From positions 496,001-560,000 of the forward strand of contig NZ_CP081855.1 of the NCBI RefSeq assembly GCF_019797825.1: a stretch of DNA of 64,000 bases, written 5' to 3'. The translations under genes and the position numbers were made by a program. Shown here one piece after another: positions 17,629-26,341 of this stretch (positions within the stretch are counted from its first letter, which is position 1; every line of letters starts with the position of its first letter). Source of the DNA: Limosilactobacillus panis (GTDB taxonomy: Bacteria > Bacillota > Bacilli > Lactobacillales > Lactobacillaceae). The notes beneath the pieces were generated by a model. The model saw only the letters and a program-made list of their open reading frames with translations. It ran no database searches and was not told the DNA's origin.

Positions 17629-19236
17629 AATTTTACAAACCGGGTTATTTATAAAATTAGTCGCCAATCGACTAATTGATTGACCAAATTTCGTTAGATT
17701 TAATGCCATCAAGGCTAGCCCAATGTCATTTTCCACAGCCCGTTGTCCGCGTAGATGAGTTCGGCGTATGCCAAAATCCCTCTTCATGTGACCAAAGACT
17801 GGCTCAACGTCGAACTTTCGTCGACGATAAATTGCCTTGCCTTCGTCACTTGAGAGGGTTGCTTTTACTTTAGCCTTGTAATAATTCCACGTTGGGTTAA
17901 CCTGCATATAGCGTTGCCGACCACTTGGTGTTTTTGCCAACTCATCCAATTGTTCTGACAGTTGGTGCTTATCCGCTCGGTAGAGTTTGAAATCACGTTC
18001 GAAACCATATTTATCGGTTCGCCTACTATACCGATAAAAGCTAAAGCGAACTCCTAAATGATCGATGTAGTAATCATCTTCGGCATTATACTGCCAATTT
18101 TGTGATTTAGTTGGATCGTTTTTAAATTTATGTTTCTGTTCCTTTTGATAAGTTGTGTATGGAATAACAGGCTGCTTTTCAAACTGATCAAGAATCATTG
18201 TGTAATTGTACTCACTACCATAACCGGCATCGGCAACGATATGCTTAAAGAAATCTAAAGCATGAAACTGGGTAAGGAATGGCACTAAGGTCCTGGTGTC
18301 AGTTGGATTTGAAAAGAGCCCGTAATCAAGGACAAATTGCTTATGTGTAGCGATTTGCAGGTTATAGCCGGGCTTTAACTCCCGATTCATCATCGGATCT
18401 TCCTTCATACACATAAAAGTCGCATCATGATCAGTCTTGGAATAGCTATTACGACCTTGGAAGATATCTTCGGCACGTTCATACTTTTTGGCACGCGGAA
18501 TTAGGTCGTTGCTTAATTGATGGCGAAGTTTTTTTAGAAAACGACGGCGCCGTTTTCTAACTGAACCACCTTTGATGATTTTTGGTTCTTGCTTAATCTC
18601 TTCATCTAACTTAGTGATTTTCTCCGCAAGTTCTTGTTCCATTACTTCCATGCCTTCGGCAGAAGTAACCAGCTCGGGTGCCATTTCTTGCACCACTTGT
18701 TTTTCTACTAGTTCCTCATAAAGCTTACTCGTCTTTTCTCTTAACTTAGCGTGATACTTTTCAACTGCCCGTCGCCAAGTAAATGAATATTTATTGGCAT
18801 CGGCTTCTACCTTGGTCCCATCGATAAAAACTGCATCATTTTGAATTAGTCCGTGATCTTTCAAAGCCATGGTAAAGTAAACAAAGGCATGTTTAATTAG
18901 CTTACTAGCGTGCTGACTGCGTCGAAAGTTATTAATGGTATGGTAGCTATAAGCATAATCATGAGCTAACCAACGCATTGGCAGGTTCTCATCCAACATC
19001 ATTTCAATCTTTCTTCCAGAATAAGTTTGACGTGCGTAGGCAAACAAGAGAATCTTAAGCATAATTGCTGGATGCGATGAAGGGCGGCCGGTAGCCGCTC
19101 CTGAATCTTCTAATAGCACATTTTGTGGAATCGAGTCGACAAAATCACTAATTAGCCGCGCAATATGATTTTGTGGTAAATCATAGTTATAGCTTAGTAC
19201 GAATTCGGTTTGTCCTATGGTATAATTTTGATACAT
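17599..19236 (-). CDS. IS1182-family transposase, C-terminal tail altered by IS30
   Basis: A 545-aa DDE transposase with the N-terminal region HPAIMLKILLFAYARQTYSG, the first acid in DAVFIDGTKVEADANKYSF, the second in IVADAGYGSEYNYTM, and the C-terminal VEPVFGHMKRDFGIRR with the last acidic residue. The final nine residues (from KLEKQ) are encoded by the inserted IS30. The original protein ended at ...NPVCKI. Loss of so little probably leaves the enzyme active. RBS AAGGAGCGATTTTC precedes the ATG. Confidence 0.93.
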   Translation of the reverse strand: MYQNYTIGQTEFVLSYNYDLPQNHIARLISDFVDSIPQNVLLEDSGAATGRPSSHPAIMLKILLFAYARQTYSGRKIEMMLDENLPMRWLAHDYAYSYHTINNFRRSQHASKLIKHAFVYFTMALKDHGLIQNDAVFIDGTKVEADANKYSFTWRRAVEKYHAKLREKTSKLYEELVEKQVVQEMAPELVTSAEGMEVMEQELAEKITKLDEEIKQEPKIIKGGSVRKRRRRFLKKLRHQLSNDLIPRAKKYERAEDIFQGRNSYSKTDHDATFMCMKEDPMMNRELKPGYNLQIATHKQFVLDYGLFSNPTDTRTLVPFLTQFHALDFFKHIVADAGYGSEYNYTMILDQFEKQPVIPYTTYQKEQKHKFKNDPTKSQNWQYNAEDDYYIDHLGVRFSFYRYSRRTDKYGFERDFKLYRADKHQLSEQLDELAKTPSGRQRYMQVNPTWNYYKAKVKATLSSDEGKAIYRRRKFDVEPVFGHMKRDFGIRRTHLRGQRAVENDIGLALMALNLTKFGQSISRLATNFINNPVCKIKLEKQKNHL

Positions 19237-19397
19237 GAAAATCGCTCCTTTGGGTTGTTTTGTGGTAATTACATCATATCAGGAACGATTTCCTGTGTAC
19301 ATAAAAACCGGATGATGAATTGTTCAAAAAATTCATCATCCGGTTTTTGCTTTGGACTAGGAGTTTTTTCCCAGCCTCTTTTTAGTTATGTCTGATT

Positions 19398-20324
19398 TTA
19401 GTAGTTGAACAGGTCGGTGGACAGGTAACGATCGCCGCCGTCTGGGGAGACGGTGATGACCTTCTTGCCCTTGCCCAGCTTCTTGGCTAATTCGATAGCA
19501 CCTTTAATATTGGCACCAGCGGAAATCCCAACCAGGATTCCTTCCTTGTGGGCCACTTCACGTGCCGTGGCGATGGCATCGTCGCTGCTTACCTCAACAA
19601 TTCCGTCATAAACGTCCTTGTCGAGCACCTTTGGGATGAAGCCAGCACTGATTCCTTGGATCTTGTGCTTGCCACCGTGGCCTTCCTTAAGAAGTGGTGA
19701 TTCGGCTGGTTCCAGAGCGTAAACCTTGGTAGCAGGGTTAGCCTTCTTGAGGGCGTGGCCGATTCCGGTCAGGGTACCACCAGTACCAACCCCGGCAACA
19801 AAGGCGTCCGGCAGGTTATCCTTACCAAAGGCATCGATGATCTCAGCGCCAGTAGTTGCTTCATGAATAGCCGGGTTAGCAGGGTTCTCGAACTGCATTG
19901 GCATGAAGTAGCCCTTCTCCTTGACGAGTTCTTCGGCCTTGGCGATGGAGCCCTTCATTCCGTCAGCACCAGGGGTGAGGATCAGTTCAGCACCGTAGCC
20001 CTGCATCAGCTTACGACGTTCCACACTCATGGTTTCCGGCATGGTGATTACCAGGTGGTAACCCTTAGCGGCAGCGACCATTGCCAGACCAACTCCAGTG
20101 TTACCAGAGGTTGGTTCCACGATGGTACCGCCGGCAGTCAGCTTGCCCTCTTTTTCTGCCCGTTCGATCATTGCCAGGGCGATCCGGTCCTTGATGGAGC
20201 CAGCGGGGTTGAAGAATTCCAACTTAACGTAGACATCAGCAGCGTCTTCAGGAACGACGCGGTTTAACTTAACGATGGGGGTATTACCGATCAGGTCGGT
20301 GATTGAGTTAACGATCTTAGTCAT
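19398..20324 (-). CDS. cysK: Cysteine synthase (O-acetylserine sulfhydrylase)
   Basis: A PLP enzyme that makes cysteine from O-acetylserine and sulfide. The PLP lysine is in [10 protein letters not shown] (about residue 45), the substrate loop is [11 protein letters not shown] and the phosphate loop GTGGTLTG. The length of 308 aa is normal. It is the second gene of an operon: its Shine-Dalgarno (AAAGGAG) overlaps the end of the MetA-like gene, with a 6-bp gap. It is governed by the cysteine leader attenuator at 21193-21335. No own terminator is seen, because the IS1182-type element begins 16 bp downstream and its hairpin probably ends the transcript. Confidence 0.96.
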   Translation of the reverse strand: MTKIVNSITDLIGNTPIVKLNRVVPEDAADVYVKLEFFNPAGSIKDRIALAMIERAEKEGKLTAGGTIVEPTSGNTGVGLAMVAAAKGYHLVITMPETMSVERRKLMQGYGAELILTPGADGMKGSIAKAEELVKEKGYFMPMQFENPANPAIHEATTGAEIIDAFGKDNLPDAFVAGVGTGGTLTGIGHALKKANPATKVYALEPAESPLLKEGHGGKHKIQGISAGFIPKVLDKDVYDGIVEVSSDDAIATAREVAHKEGILVGISAGANIKGAIELAKKLGKGKKVITVSPDGGDRYLSTDLFNY

Positions 20325-20330
20325 AATTAA

Positions 20331-21158
20331 TTACTCCTTTACTAATTTCTTGTTTTGCATGCTGTGGACAACGGTTTGAAGCCAGTTATCAAAATAGATG
20401 TGCTGGGCCGGTTGCCACTTGAACTGTGGTCCCTTCATATGAATGGGGTCGAGGAAGTAGTTTTGCGGCTTGGCGTACTCCCGGTCCGGGTAGGCGTTCT
20501 TCTCACGCCGGTACTCCTTCAGCAGGGCTTCCCGCTCGTATTCCAGGTGGGCGAACAGGAAGGACTGCTGGTACTTAGGCGCCCGGAAGGAGAAGAGGTC
20601 ATCATCGATGGTGGTGGCCTCGAGGATCAGGTCGGGATGGACACTGATCTGCTGGTGATCTAGCTCCGCGTAACGCGCGTGGGGTGCCAGGAAGCCATCC
20701 GGCAGCCCCGTCAGCAGCGGCCCCTGGTTGACAATGTGGTTAGGGAAGATCCCAAACAGTTTCTCCGGTAACCGGTGCTTCTCGATCCCGTATAAGTAGT
20801 TGGCGGCGGCCATTGCTCCCCAGCAGATGTAGAGCTGCGGGATATTGAATTTTACCAGCTGGTCGATCAACTGGTGGATCTCGTCAATGTAGGTAACCTC
20901 GTTAAAGTCGAGTTGTTCGATTGGTGCCCCGGTAATGATGAAGGCATCAAACTCGTTGACCCGGGCAAGGTCCAGGGGTTGAGCAATCTGTTGAACCAAG
21001 TCAGGAACCGTCCGGTCACGGTAATGGGTTTGCGGGTACAGGAAGGTCAACTCCACTGGGTAGGCAGTGTGGGCAAAGACGTTCGTGAACCTTTTCTGGG
21101 TATCAACCTTATCGTGCATCAGGTTGAGAATCCCAATCTTAATCTGGGGAGTGGCCAT
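20331..21158 (-). CDS. MetA-like homoserine/serine O-acyltransferase
   Basis: A 275-aa protein of the homoserine O-acyltransferase (MetA) family, glutamine-amidotransferase-like fold. Aligned to MetA, the nucleophile is Cys112 (YICWGAMAA) and the His/Glu pair is His204 and Glu206 (FAHLEYERE, where MetA has HPEYD). GAPIEQLDFNEVTY and KLFGIF are also shared. It lacks about 30 N-terminal residues of typical MetA (about 300 aa). Its operon partner is cysK and the leader peptide ends in three Cys codons, so I infer that it supplies O-acetylserine for cysteine synthesis, that is, acts as a serine acetyltransferase. Homoserine acetylation remains the alternative. Confidence 0.85.
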   Translation of the reverse strand: MATPQIKIGILNLMHDKVDTQKRFTNVFAHTAYPVELTFLYPQTHYRDRTVPDLVQQIAQPLDLARVNEFDAFIITGAPIEQLDFNEVTYIDEIHQLIDQLVKFNIPQLYICWGAMAAANYLYGIEKHRLPEKLFGIFPNHIVNQGPLLTGLPDGFLAPHARYAELDHQQISVHPDLILEATTIDDDLFSFRAPKYQQSFLFAHLEYEREALLKEYRREKNAYPDREYAKPQNYFLDPIHMKGPQFKWQPAQHIYFDNWLQTVVHSMQNKKLVKE

Positions 21159-21192
21159 TATTTATCACCTCAATTCGTTGTTATTTGGGCAC

Positions 21193-21274
21193 TAAAAAAC
21201 TGTTGTTAATCAAAAAGTGAATAAGCCAAAGAACCCCAGTTGGGCTGGGGCGGGCACAGGATGATTAACAACAG
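21193..21274 (-). terminator. Attenuator terminator of the cysteine operon
   Basis: On the minus strand CTGTTGTTAATCA (21262-21274) pairs perfectly over 13 bp with TGATTAACAACAG (21200-21212), followed at once by TTTTTTA (21193-21199). A small hairpin CCCCAG/CTGGGG (21234-21250) lies in the loop. The 5' arm contains the last two Cys codons and stop of the leader peptide, so a ribosome paused there would prevent the terminator from forming. It ends 34 bp before the MetA-like gene. Confidence 0.85.
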
Positions 21275-21318
21275 CAGCTAGTGGACCACGGATGAATTGA
21301 ATTTGTAATTTTTAACAT
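21265..21318 (-). CDS. Cysteine leader peptide
   Basis: A 17-codon ORF, MLKITNSIHPWSTSCCC, with three consecutive Cys codons (TGC TGT TGT) directly before TAA. ATG at 21318 is preceded by AAGGAGTGG at a good distance (about 9 bp), and a strong promoter lies about 45 bp further upstream. It resembles the his and trp leader peptides in design: scarcity of Cys-tRNA would stall the ribosome on the Cys codons, mask the terminator 5' arm and let transcription enter the operon. I know of no named version in lactobacilli. The function is inferred from the arrangement. Confidence 0.85.
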   Translation of the reverse strand: MLKITNSIHPWSTSCCC

Positions 21319-21363
21319 TGGGACCACTCCTTTTTTACTTGATACTTATTTATTGTTAGCAAT

Positions 21364-21392
21364 ATTCTAACCTGGTTAGCATGGGAAGTCAA
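21364..21392 (-). promoter_or_regulatory. Promoter of the cysteine operon
   Basis: On the minus strand TTGACT (21387-21392) and TAGAAT (21364-21369) have an exact 17-bp spacer. The IS4-type element ends 17 bp upstream of the -35 box, close enough to have removed any upstream activator site. Confidence 0.8.
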
Positions 21393-21408
21393 TCAATATC
21401 TATTTGTG

Positions 21409-22966
21409 ATCTGAAACTTGAAAGCCCTGAATTGCAATGAAATCATTGTGGTTCAGGGCTTTTGGACGAAAAAAATAAAAAACGCAAGAACTCTTACGCT
21501 ATACTTTAAGTGTCAAAATCAAAGTAGAAAAGAGTCTTGCGCTATGCAAATTATAAACCATTTCAGTACTGAAAACGATTCTCAAAACATTATTTCTCAC
21601 TTCTTAAGCCTAATTGGTCTAGCTAAGCTAACTCACAGGGTGAATTTTAAGCGTCACTCATTATGTTCATTGAAAATGATCGTAGCTTGGTTAATGACAG
21701 CTCATTTTGAGCGTCTTTCGATCAATCGTGCTCATCCAGATTGCCATTTTACCCCAAGAACGGCACGGAATGTTTTGAATGATGGCCGTATTAACTGGCA
21801 GAAATTAGTCTGTTTAGTAGCGATTCAATTAATTCGCATCTTAACCCCGTTTATTGATGGTCGACGTCGTTTGGCATTAGTGCTTGATGATACTCTGTTA
21901 GCACGTCGTTGGTCCCAAAAGACTGAATTATTAGCCAAGACCTATGACCACGATAAGCACGAGTATGTAAATGGTTACCGTGGCTTAACTCTCGGTTGGA
22001 GTGATGGTAATACTTTTTTGCCTATTAATTTTGCTTTAATGTCAACTCACCAGCCTGCTAATCTGATTGGATGCTTAGCGCAGATTACTGACCAACGTCA
22101 AATTGCCGGTCAAAGAAGGGCTCAAGCTCAACGCCCAATGAACCAAGTGGCTCTAGAATTGATTAGACAAGCGCAAACACTAGGCGTGTCAGCTAAATAC
22201 GTCCTTTTTGATTCTTGGTACAGTTCGCCGAAGATGTTTTGGCAACTCGCTCAGCTTCAGCTTTTTGGTGTGGGTATGCTCAAACGCAGCGCAAAAGTCT
22301 ATTATCGATATCGTGGTCGTCACTATAGCATTAAGGGTCTTTATCAACGTTTAGCAGCTTCTAAAATGAATTGTCGGCATCACTATCTTTACAGCAGTGT
22401 CATTCAAGCCCAATATCATGGCCATCAGTTTCCGCTAAAAGTGGTTTTTGTATCCAAAAAGGGGCACCGTCAGGACTACCTAGTTTTAGCGACCACTAAC
22501 TTAGCTATGCGGCCAGAAGAAATCATTCAATTGTACGGACGCCGCTGGCAAATTGAGACCTATTTCAAAGCTGCTAAGCAGTATTTAGCTCTTAATCGAT
22601 CACAAATTCAAAGTTACGACGGTCAATGTGGTTATATTGCCGTCACCATGATTACTTATGACTTATTGGCTTGGCAAGAACGACTTAATACTGATGATCG
22701 CACAATTGGTGGACTCTTTTACATTATGAATCAAGCACTGCCAGATATTCGTTTTATGGACGCATTGGTCTACTTATTTCATGAACTGGGTCGAGCTGAG
22801 CTCAGCCTAACTGATCACATTGATGACATCATTAATCGATTCATAGCTCAGTTGCCAATAACGATCCAAAAAGCATTGAATACTGGCATCTAAAAGTCTA
22901 ATTTAGGCTGAGAAAAGCCGAAGCTGACGCAGCTCCGGCTAGTTTTCGTGCTTTCAAGTTTCAGAT
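21409..22966 (+). mobile_element. IS4-family insertion sequence
   Basis: Perfect 17-bp inverted repeats ATCTGAAACTTGAAAGC (21409-21425) and its complement (22950-22966). Hairpins near both ends (AAGCCCTGAA / TTCAGGGCTT on the left, AGCCGAAGCTG / CAGCTCCGGCT on the right) probably block transcription from outside. No clear target duplication is seen, because different sequences flank the two ends. Confidence 0.88.
21544..22893 (+). CDS. IS4-family transposase
   Basis: A 449-aa DDE transposase. The first acid is in LVLDDTLLARRW, the second in LFDSWYSSPKMFW and the third in the IS4 signature YGRRWQIETYFKAAK (Y-2-R-3-E-6-K). I take ATG 21544 as the start, since the in-frame extension to 21418 runs through the terminal hairpin. 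A promoter-like TATACT lies near 21500. It appears intact. Confidence 0.93.
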   Translation: MQIINHFSTENDSQNIISHFLSLIGLAKLTHRVNFKRHSLCSLKMIVAWLMTAHFERLSINRAHPDCHFTPRTARNVLNDGRINWQKLVCLVAIQLIRILTPFIDGRRRLALVLDDTLLARRWSQKTELLAKTYDHDKHEYVNGYRGLTLGWSDGNTFLPINFALMSTHQPANLIGCLAQITDQRQIAGQRRAQAQRPMNQVALELIRQAQTLGVSAKYVLFDSWYSSPKMFWQLAQLQLFGVGMLKRSAKVYYRYRGRHYSIKGLYQRLAASKMNCRHHYLYSSVIQAQYHGHQFPLKVVFVSKKGHRQDYLVLATTNLAMRPEEIIQLYGRRWQIETYFKAAKQYLALNRSQIQSYDGQCGYIAVTMITYDLLAWQERLNTDDRTIGGLFYIMNQALPDIRFMDALVYLFHELGRAELSLTDHIDDIINRFIAQLPITIQKALNTGI

Positions 22967-24612
22967 ACAAAAACATTGGAACCTGATTATAACATGAATC
23001 AACTTAGTTTGAACATACCTACTGCTTATGAACCTGAGTTAAATCATCCAGCACGTTATATTAATCGGCTGGTTGAAAGCTTAGCGCTGCGGCGACCCAA
23101 TATTATGGGTCGACCAAGAGAGTATGATCCACGAATGCTGTTAAAGTTAGTTTTACTGGCTTACAGCTATGGCATCATTTCCTCTAGGAAAATTGAACGC
23201 TTTGCTCGTGAAAACATTGTTGCGATGTGGTTGACTCAAGAACAGCGTCCAACCTACCGCACCATTGCTCGCTTCATTGTCTCCCAAGAATTGGAAGATA
23301 TGATTCAGAGTAGTTTCAAGGAATTTCATGACTATTTAAAGGCTCAGGGAATGATCGATGAGGCTTCATTCATTGATGGCACTAAGATTTTAGCTAACGC
23401 AAATAAGTTTTCCTTTGTTTGGAAGAAACGCACCATTAAGTATCGCGAATTAAACGTTGAAAAGGCTCAAAAACTAATTCGTGAAATTAAGCAAGCAGAA
23501 GTTAAGATTGATGTTGATGAAGATAGCTTTGACATTGATCAACTTGATACGATTATTGCCTTACTTGAACAACGGATTGAAGAGTTAAACCAACGGGTGG
23601 CCGAAACCGCAAAGGTTTCGCCCAATCCGGTCAAGCAGGAACGACGTCATGCCAAAAAGTATCTCCATGCTTTAGACCATTGTCGTCAAAAGCATCTTGA
23701 ATACCAAGCCCAATCGCAGATTGCTGGCCAACGTAATAGCTATTCCAAAACCGATCATGACGCTACTTTTATGCGTTTAAAGGAAGATCCGATGCGTAAT
23801 GGTCAAACAAAGCCAGCGTATAATCTTCAAATTATGACTAGCTCACAGTACGTGCTGGGTTATGAACTCATGCAGAACCCAACCGATACTAGAACCTTAA
23901 TCCCATTCTTATCTCATCTCGCCCAGAACGAAGTTTTGGGGCGAGAAATTGTTGCCGATGCTGGTTACGGATCAGAACGCAATTATAAGTATATCGAAGA
24001 TGAGCTATTTGATTGTACAGCTTTAATTCCTTACAGCACCATGATTAAAGAGAATAGCCGTAAGTGGCGTTCTGATGATCGAAAAGTAATGAACTGGGAA
24101 TATCATGAGGCTGATGACTTTTATGTAAACCCACAGGGCGTCCGATTCAACTTTAAACGATACGCATACCGAAATGATAAATACAAATTCCGTCGTGATT
24201 TCAAAGTATATCAAGCAGAGAAGTATGATGAGAATCATCAAATTATTTCTCAGGCATTAACACCACATGGGAACACTAAGTACCTTGTGGTGAACCCACA
24301 GTGGGAATATTTTAAGTCGAAAGCTCGCGAGTCGCTTTCAAATTCCAACACTTACTCCCGTCGTAAGTACGATGTAGAGACTGTTTTTGGTAACTTGAAG
24401 GCTTATTTGGGTTTTAAAAGATTCACAGTACGTGGTCTTAAGAAAGCCAAAAGACAAATTGGGATTGCTTTAATGGCATTAAACATGAAGAAAATGGCCG
24501 GAAGGCCGCTCATTTTCTCAAAATATTCAGATAATCAAAAAGCTCCATTCAGAATTTTTGTTAAATTCCGAATGGAGCTTCTGATTCAGAGGCTTTTGTC
24601 ACAACCCCTTTG
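22967..24612 (+). mobile_element. IS1182-type element 2, left end missing
   Basis: The right end is present: a terminator hairpin (24539-24582, AAGCTCCATTC / GAATGGAGCTT), then TTTTGTCACAACCCC. On the left, only 27 bp separate the IS4-type element from the transposase ATG, and no hairpin or matching inverted repeat remains. The two elements are fused, presumably after an IS4-adjacent deletion. Confidence 0.7.
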
Positions 24613-24673
24613 CCCGTTTTCAAAAAAGCGCCACGCGTTAGGAAGACCTAATCGCGAGGCGCATTTAAATTAG
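22994..24673 (+). CDS. IS1182-family transposase 2
   Basis: A 559-aa DDE transposase from the ATG at 22994, distantly related to the one at 17599-19236. Landmarks are GRPREYDPRMLLKLVLLAYS, EASFIDGTKILANANKFSF (first acid), IVADAGYGSERNYKY (second) and YDVETVFGNLKAYLGFKR (last). The ORF runs through the element's terminal hairpin and out into the rpiA terminator, so the last 20 or so residues come from host DNA. Its own upstream region is gone, so it may be silent unless transcribed from the IS4-type element. Confidence 0.88.
   Translation: MNQLSLNIPTAYEPELNHPARYINRLVESLALRRPNIMGRPREYDPRMLLKLVLLAYSYGIISSRKIERFARENIVAMWLTQEQRPTYRTIARFIVSQELEDMIQSSFKEFHDYLKAQGMIDEASFIDGTKILANANKFSFVWKKRTIKYRELNVEKAQKLIREIKQAEVKIDVDEDSFDIDQLDTIIALLEQRIEELNQRVAETAKVSPNPVKQERRHAKKYLHALDHCRQKHLEYQAQSQIAGQRNSYSKTDHDATFMRLKEDPMRNGQTKPAYNLQIMTSSQYVLGYELMQNPTDTRTLIPFLSHLAQNEVLGREIVADAGYGSERNYKYIEDELFDCTALIPYSTMIKENSRKWRSDDRKVMNWEYHEADDFYVNPQGVRFNFKRYAYRNDKYKFRRDFKVYQAEKYDENHQIISQALTPHGNTKYLVVNPQWEYFKSKARESLSNSNTYSRRKYDVETVFGNLKAYLGFKRFTVRGLKKAKRQIGIALMALNMKKMAGRPLIFSKYSDNQKAPFRIFVKFRMELLIQRLLSQPLCPFSKKRHALGRPNREAHLN
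24622..24663 (-). terminator. Terminator of rpiA
   Basis: On the minus strand GCGCCTCGCGATTAGG pairs with CCTAACGCGTGGCGC, followed by TTTTTTG. Confidence 0.85.
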
Positions 24674-24676
24674 TTG

Positions 24677-25360
24677 TTAGCGGGCATGTAAAATCTTCGG
24701 GCCGTTCTGTGTACCAACAATCACGTCGTTGACCCGGTTCAAGAAGAGACCGCTCTCAACGACGCCCACCATGTGGATCAGCTCATCGGCAAGTTGGGCC
24801 GGATGGTCAATTTTGCCCAGGTGGAGGTCAATGATGTAGTTCTTTTCGTCAGTCAAGAACTTGTTGCTGCCGTCCATCCGCCAGCTCGGCTTGTAGCCCT
24901 TCTTTTCCAGACGGTTGAAGACTAGCTGGGCACCGAACGGGATTACCTCAATTGGTAGCGGGAATTTCCCTAGCTGGTGGACCAACTTGCTTTCGTCGAC
25001 AATCCAGATGATCTTGTCGGAAGCATTGGCAACGATCTTTTCCCAGAGGAGGGCACCGCCACCACCCTTGATTCCTTGGAAGTCGTCGCTAACTTCATCG
25101 GCCCCGTCAATACAGAGGTCGATATGGTCAACGTCGTCAATGTCCTTAATGGTGATTCCCAGATCCTTGGCCTGCTTGGCGGTCCGGCTGGAGGTCGTGA
25201 CCCCGGTAATGCCGGTTAATTCCCCGGCTTGGACCCGCTTGCCAAGTTCGTCAACCATGTAACGGACGGTTGACCCGGTCCCTAGGCCGACAATCATTCC
25301 TGACTTAATGTAGTTAACCGATTCCTGGCCGGTTTGGGCCTTTAATTCGTCTTGATTCAT
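24677..25360 (-). CDS. rpiA: Ribose-5-phosphate isomerase A
   Basis: Interconverts ribose-5-phosphate and ribulose-5-phosphate, feeding nucleotide synthesis and the phosphoketolase pathway. Conserved segments are [12 protein letters not shown] (phosphate binding), [11 protein letters not shown] (catalytic Asp) and [15 protein letters not shown]. The length of 227 aa is normal. The start ATG follows AGGAGGATTTACGAAA. It lies 14 bp downstream of the GNAT gene and shares its direction, so the two are probably one transcript. Confidence 0.97.
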   Translation of the reverse strand: MNQDELKAQTGQESVNYIKSGMIVGLGTGSTVRYMVDELGKRVQAGELTGITGVTTSSRTAKQAKDLGITIKDIDDVDHIDLCIDGADEVSDDFQGIKGGGGALLWEKIVANASDKIIWIVDESKLVHQLGKFPLPIEVIPFGAQLVFNRLEKKGYKPSWRMDGSNKFLTDEKNYIIDLHLGKIDHPAQLADELIHMVGVVESGLFLNRVNDVIVGTQNGPKILHAR

Positions 25361-25374
25361 TTTCGTAAATCCTC

Positions 25375-25665
25375 CTAAATTGTGCGGTCATCCGGTGATA
25401 ATAGCTTTTGGTATTCGGGATGACGACGAAACTCCGCCTTTGCAAAGGGACACATTAGTTTTACCGTTAACTGGTGCTCACTTGCGTAGTCCACGAAATG
25501 GCGCACGAGCTCGTTGGCAATCCCCTGTCCACGAAAGTCGGGGTGGACAAAGACCCGTTCGACCACGACCCGGTCGTCAGCAACGGCTGGAAAGCTCAGT
25601 TCACCAATCAGGGGGTGAAACTGGTCCTTGGCGATGAGTTTATTTCCATCAACAACAAATTCCAT
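25375..25665 (-). CDS. Small GNAT-type N-acetyltransferase (YjdJ-like)
   Basis: About 96 aa from the ATG at 25665 (MEFVVDGNK), with GGATGTGATAGTG as Shine-Dalgarno. An earlier ATG at 25680 would add five residues. The acetyl-CoA loop is [15 protein letters not shown], preceded by the beta-strand VVERVF. Such short single-domain proteins are known from many bacteria, but their acceptors are not. It precedes rpiA by 14 bp. Confidence 0.85.
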   Translation of the reverse strand: MEFVVDGNKLIAKDQFHPLIGELSFPAVADDRVVVERVFVHPDFRGQGIANELVRHFVDYASEHQLTVKLMCPFAKAEFRRHPEYQKLLSPDDRTI

Positions 25666-25792
25666 CACTATCACATCCATTCAAATTTAATTTTCAATAA
25701 AGTCAGGCGAAAAGTCAAGCTAACCAATACCATTGGCAACCAATCTATCCTATAATATTACAATAGTGATTTATTAATGAGGTGAAATAACT

Positions 25793-26329
25793 GTGAAACG
25801 CGGATTTAAAATCGTGTCGACAAAGGCCGGTAATGGTTTATCCCTCCCTAAGCGGCAGACTGCAAAGGCAGCTGGTTATGACTTTGCTGCTTCCGAGGAC
25901 TTTACCCTCCCTTCAATCTGGAAGGGGCACTTTTTAAAGGTTCTCTGGGCGCTTTTTAAGCAAGAGAAGGTCACCAACGAGGATTTTCAAAGTGCGGACG
26001 CTTGTTTAAAACCGTATTTAGTACCTACAGGGGTCAAAGCCTACATGCAGGATAATGAATTCCTCCTGTTGGCCAACCGCTCGAGTGGCCCTTTAAAACG
26101 GCGGCTGATTTTACCCAACGGGATTGGAATCGTCGACGCGGATTATTATGATAACGACAGTAACGAGGGGGAAATTTTCTTTCAGCTGATTAATTTTGGC
26201 CTGCGCGACTACCATATCAAGAAGGGCGAACGGATTGGCCAGGGAATCTTTATGCCATTCCTCTTGGCCGATGGTGAGACGGCACCACACGCTCAACGGA
26301 CCGGTGGATTTGGCTCAACTAAAAAGTAA
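25793..26329 (+). CDS. dut: dUTP pyrophosphatase
   Basis: Splits dUTP to dUMP and diphosphate, keeping uracil out of DNA and feeding dTMP synthesis. All five trimeric dUTPase motifs are visible: AGYDFAAS, NRSSGP, GIGIVDADYYDN, RIGQGIFMPF and the C-terminal RTGGFGST that closes over the site. At 178 aa it is longer than the usual 145-150 because of an insert after motif 1 (about residues 45-75), as in other lactobacillary homologues. The start is GTG behind GAGGTGAAATAACT. It is the first gene of dut-radA-yacL. Confidence 0.93.
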   Translation: MKRGFKIVSTKAGNGLSLPKRQTAKAAGYDFAASEDFTLPSIWKGHFLKVLWALFKQEKVTNEDFQSADACLKPYLVPTGVKAYMQDNEFLLLANRSSGPLKRRLILPNGIGIVDADYYDNDSNEGEIFFQLINFGLRDYHIKKGERIGQGIFMPFLLADGETAPHAQRTGGFGSTKK

Positions 26330-26341
26330 GGAGGAGAGAAA

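Larger units (their letters stand above)
16471..19381 (-). mobile_element. IS1182-type insertion sequence, interrupted by IS30
   Basis: Matching 14-bp inverted repeats AAAGAGGCTGGGAA lie at 16471-16484 and 19368-19381. Strong hairpins sit just inside each end (16516-16566 and 19308-19347), shielding the element from outside transcription. The transposase lies at 17599-19236. An IS30 element occupies 16588-17628. The right end lies only 17 bp beyond the cysK stop. Confidence 0.8.

Noticed and set aside
21159..21408. T-box riboswitch upstream of the cysteine operon
   Set aside because: No specifier stem or T-box core (TGGNACCGCG type) is present; the leader peptide and single terminator explain the region better. 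The same holds upstream of cysS.
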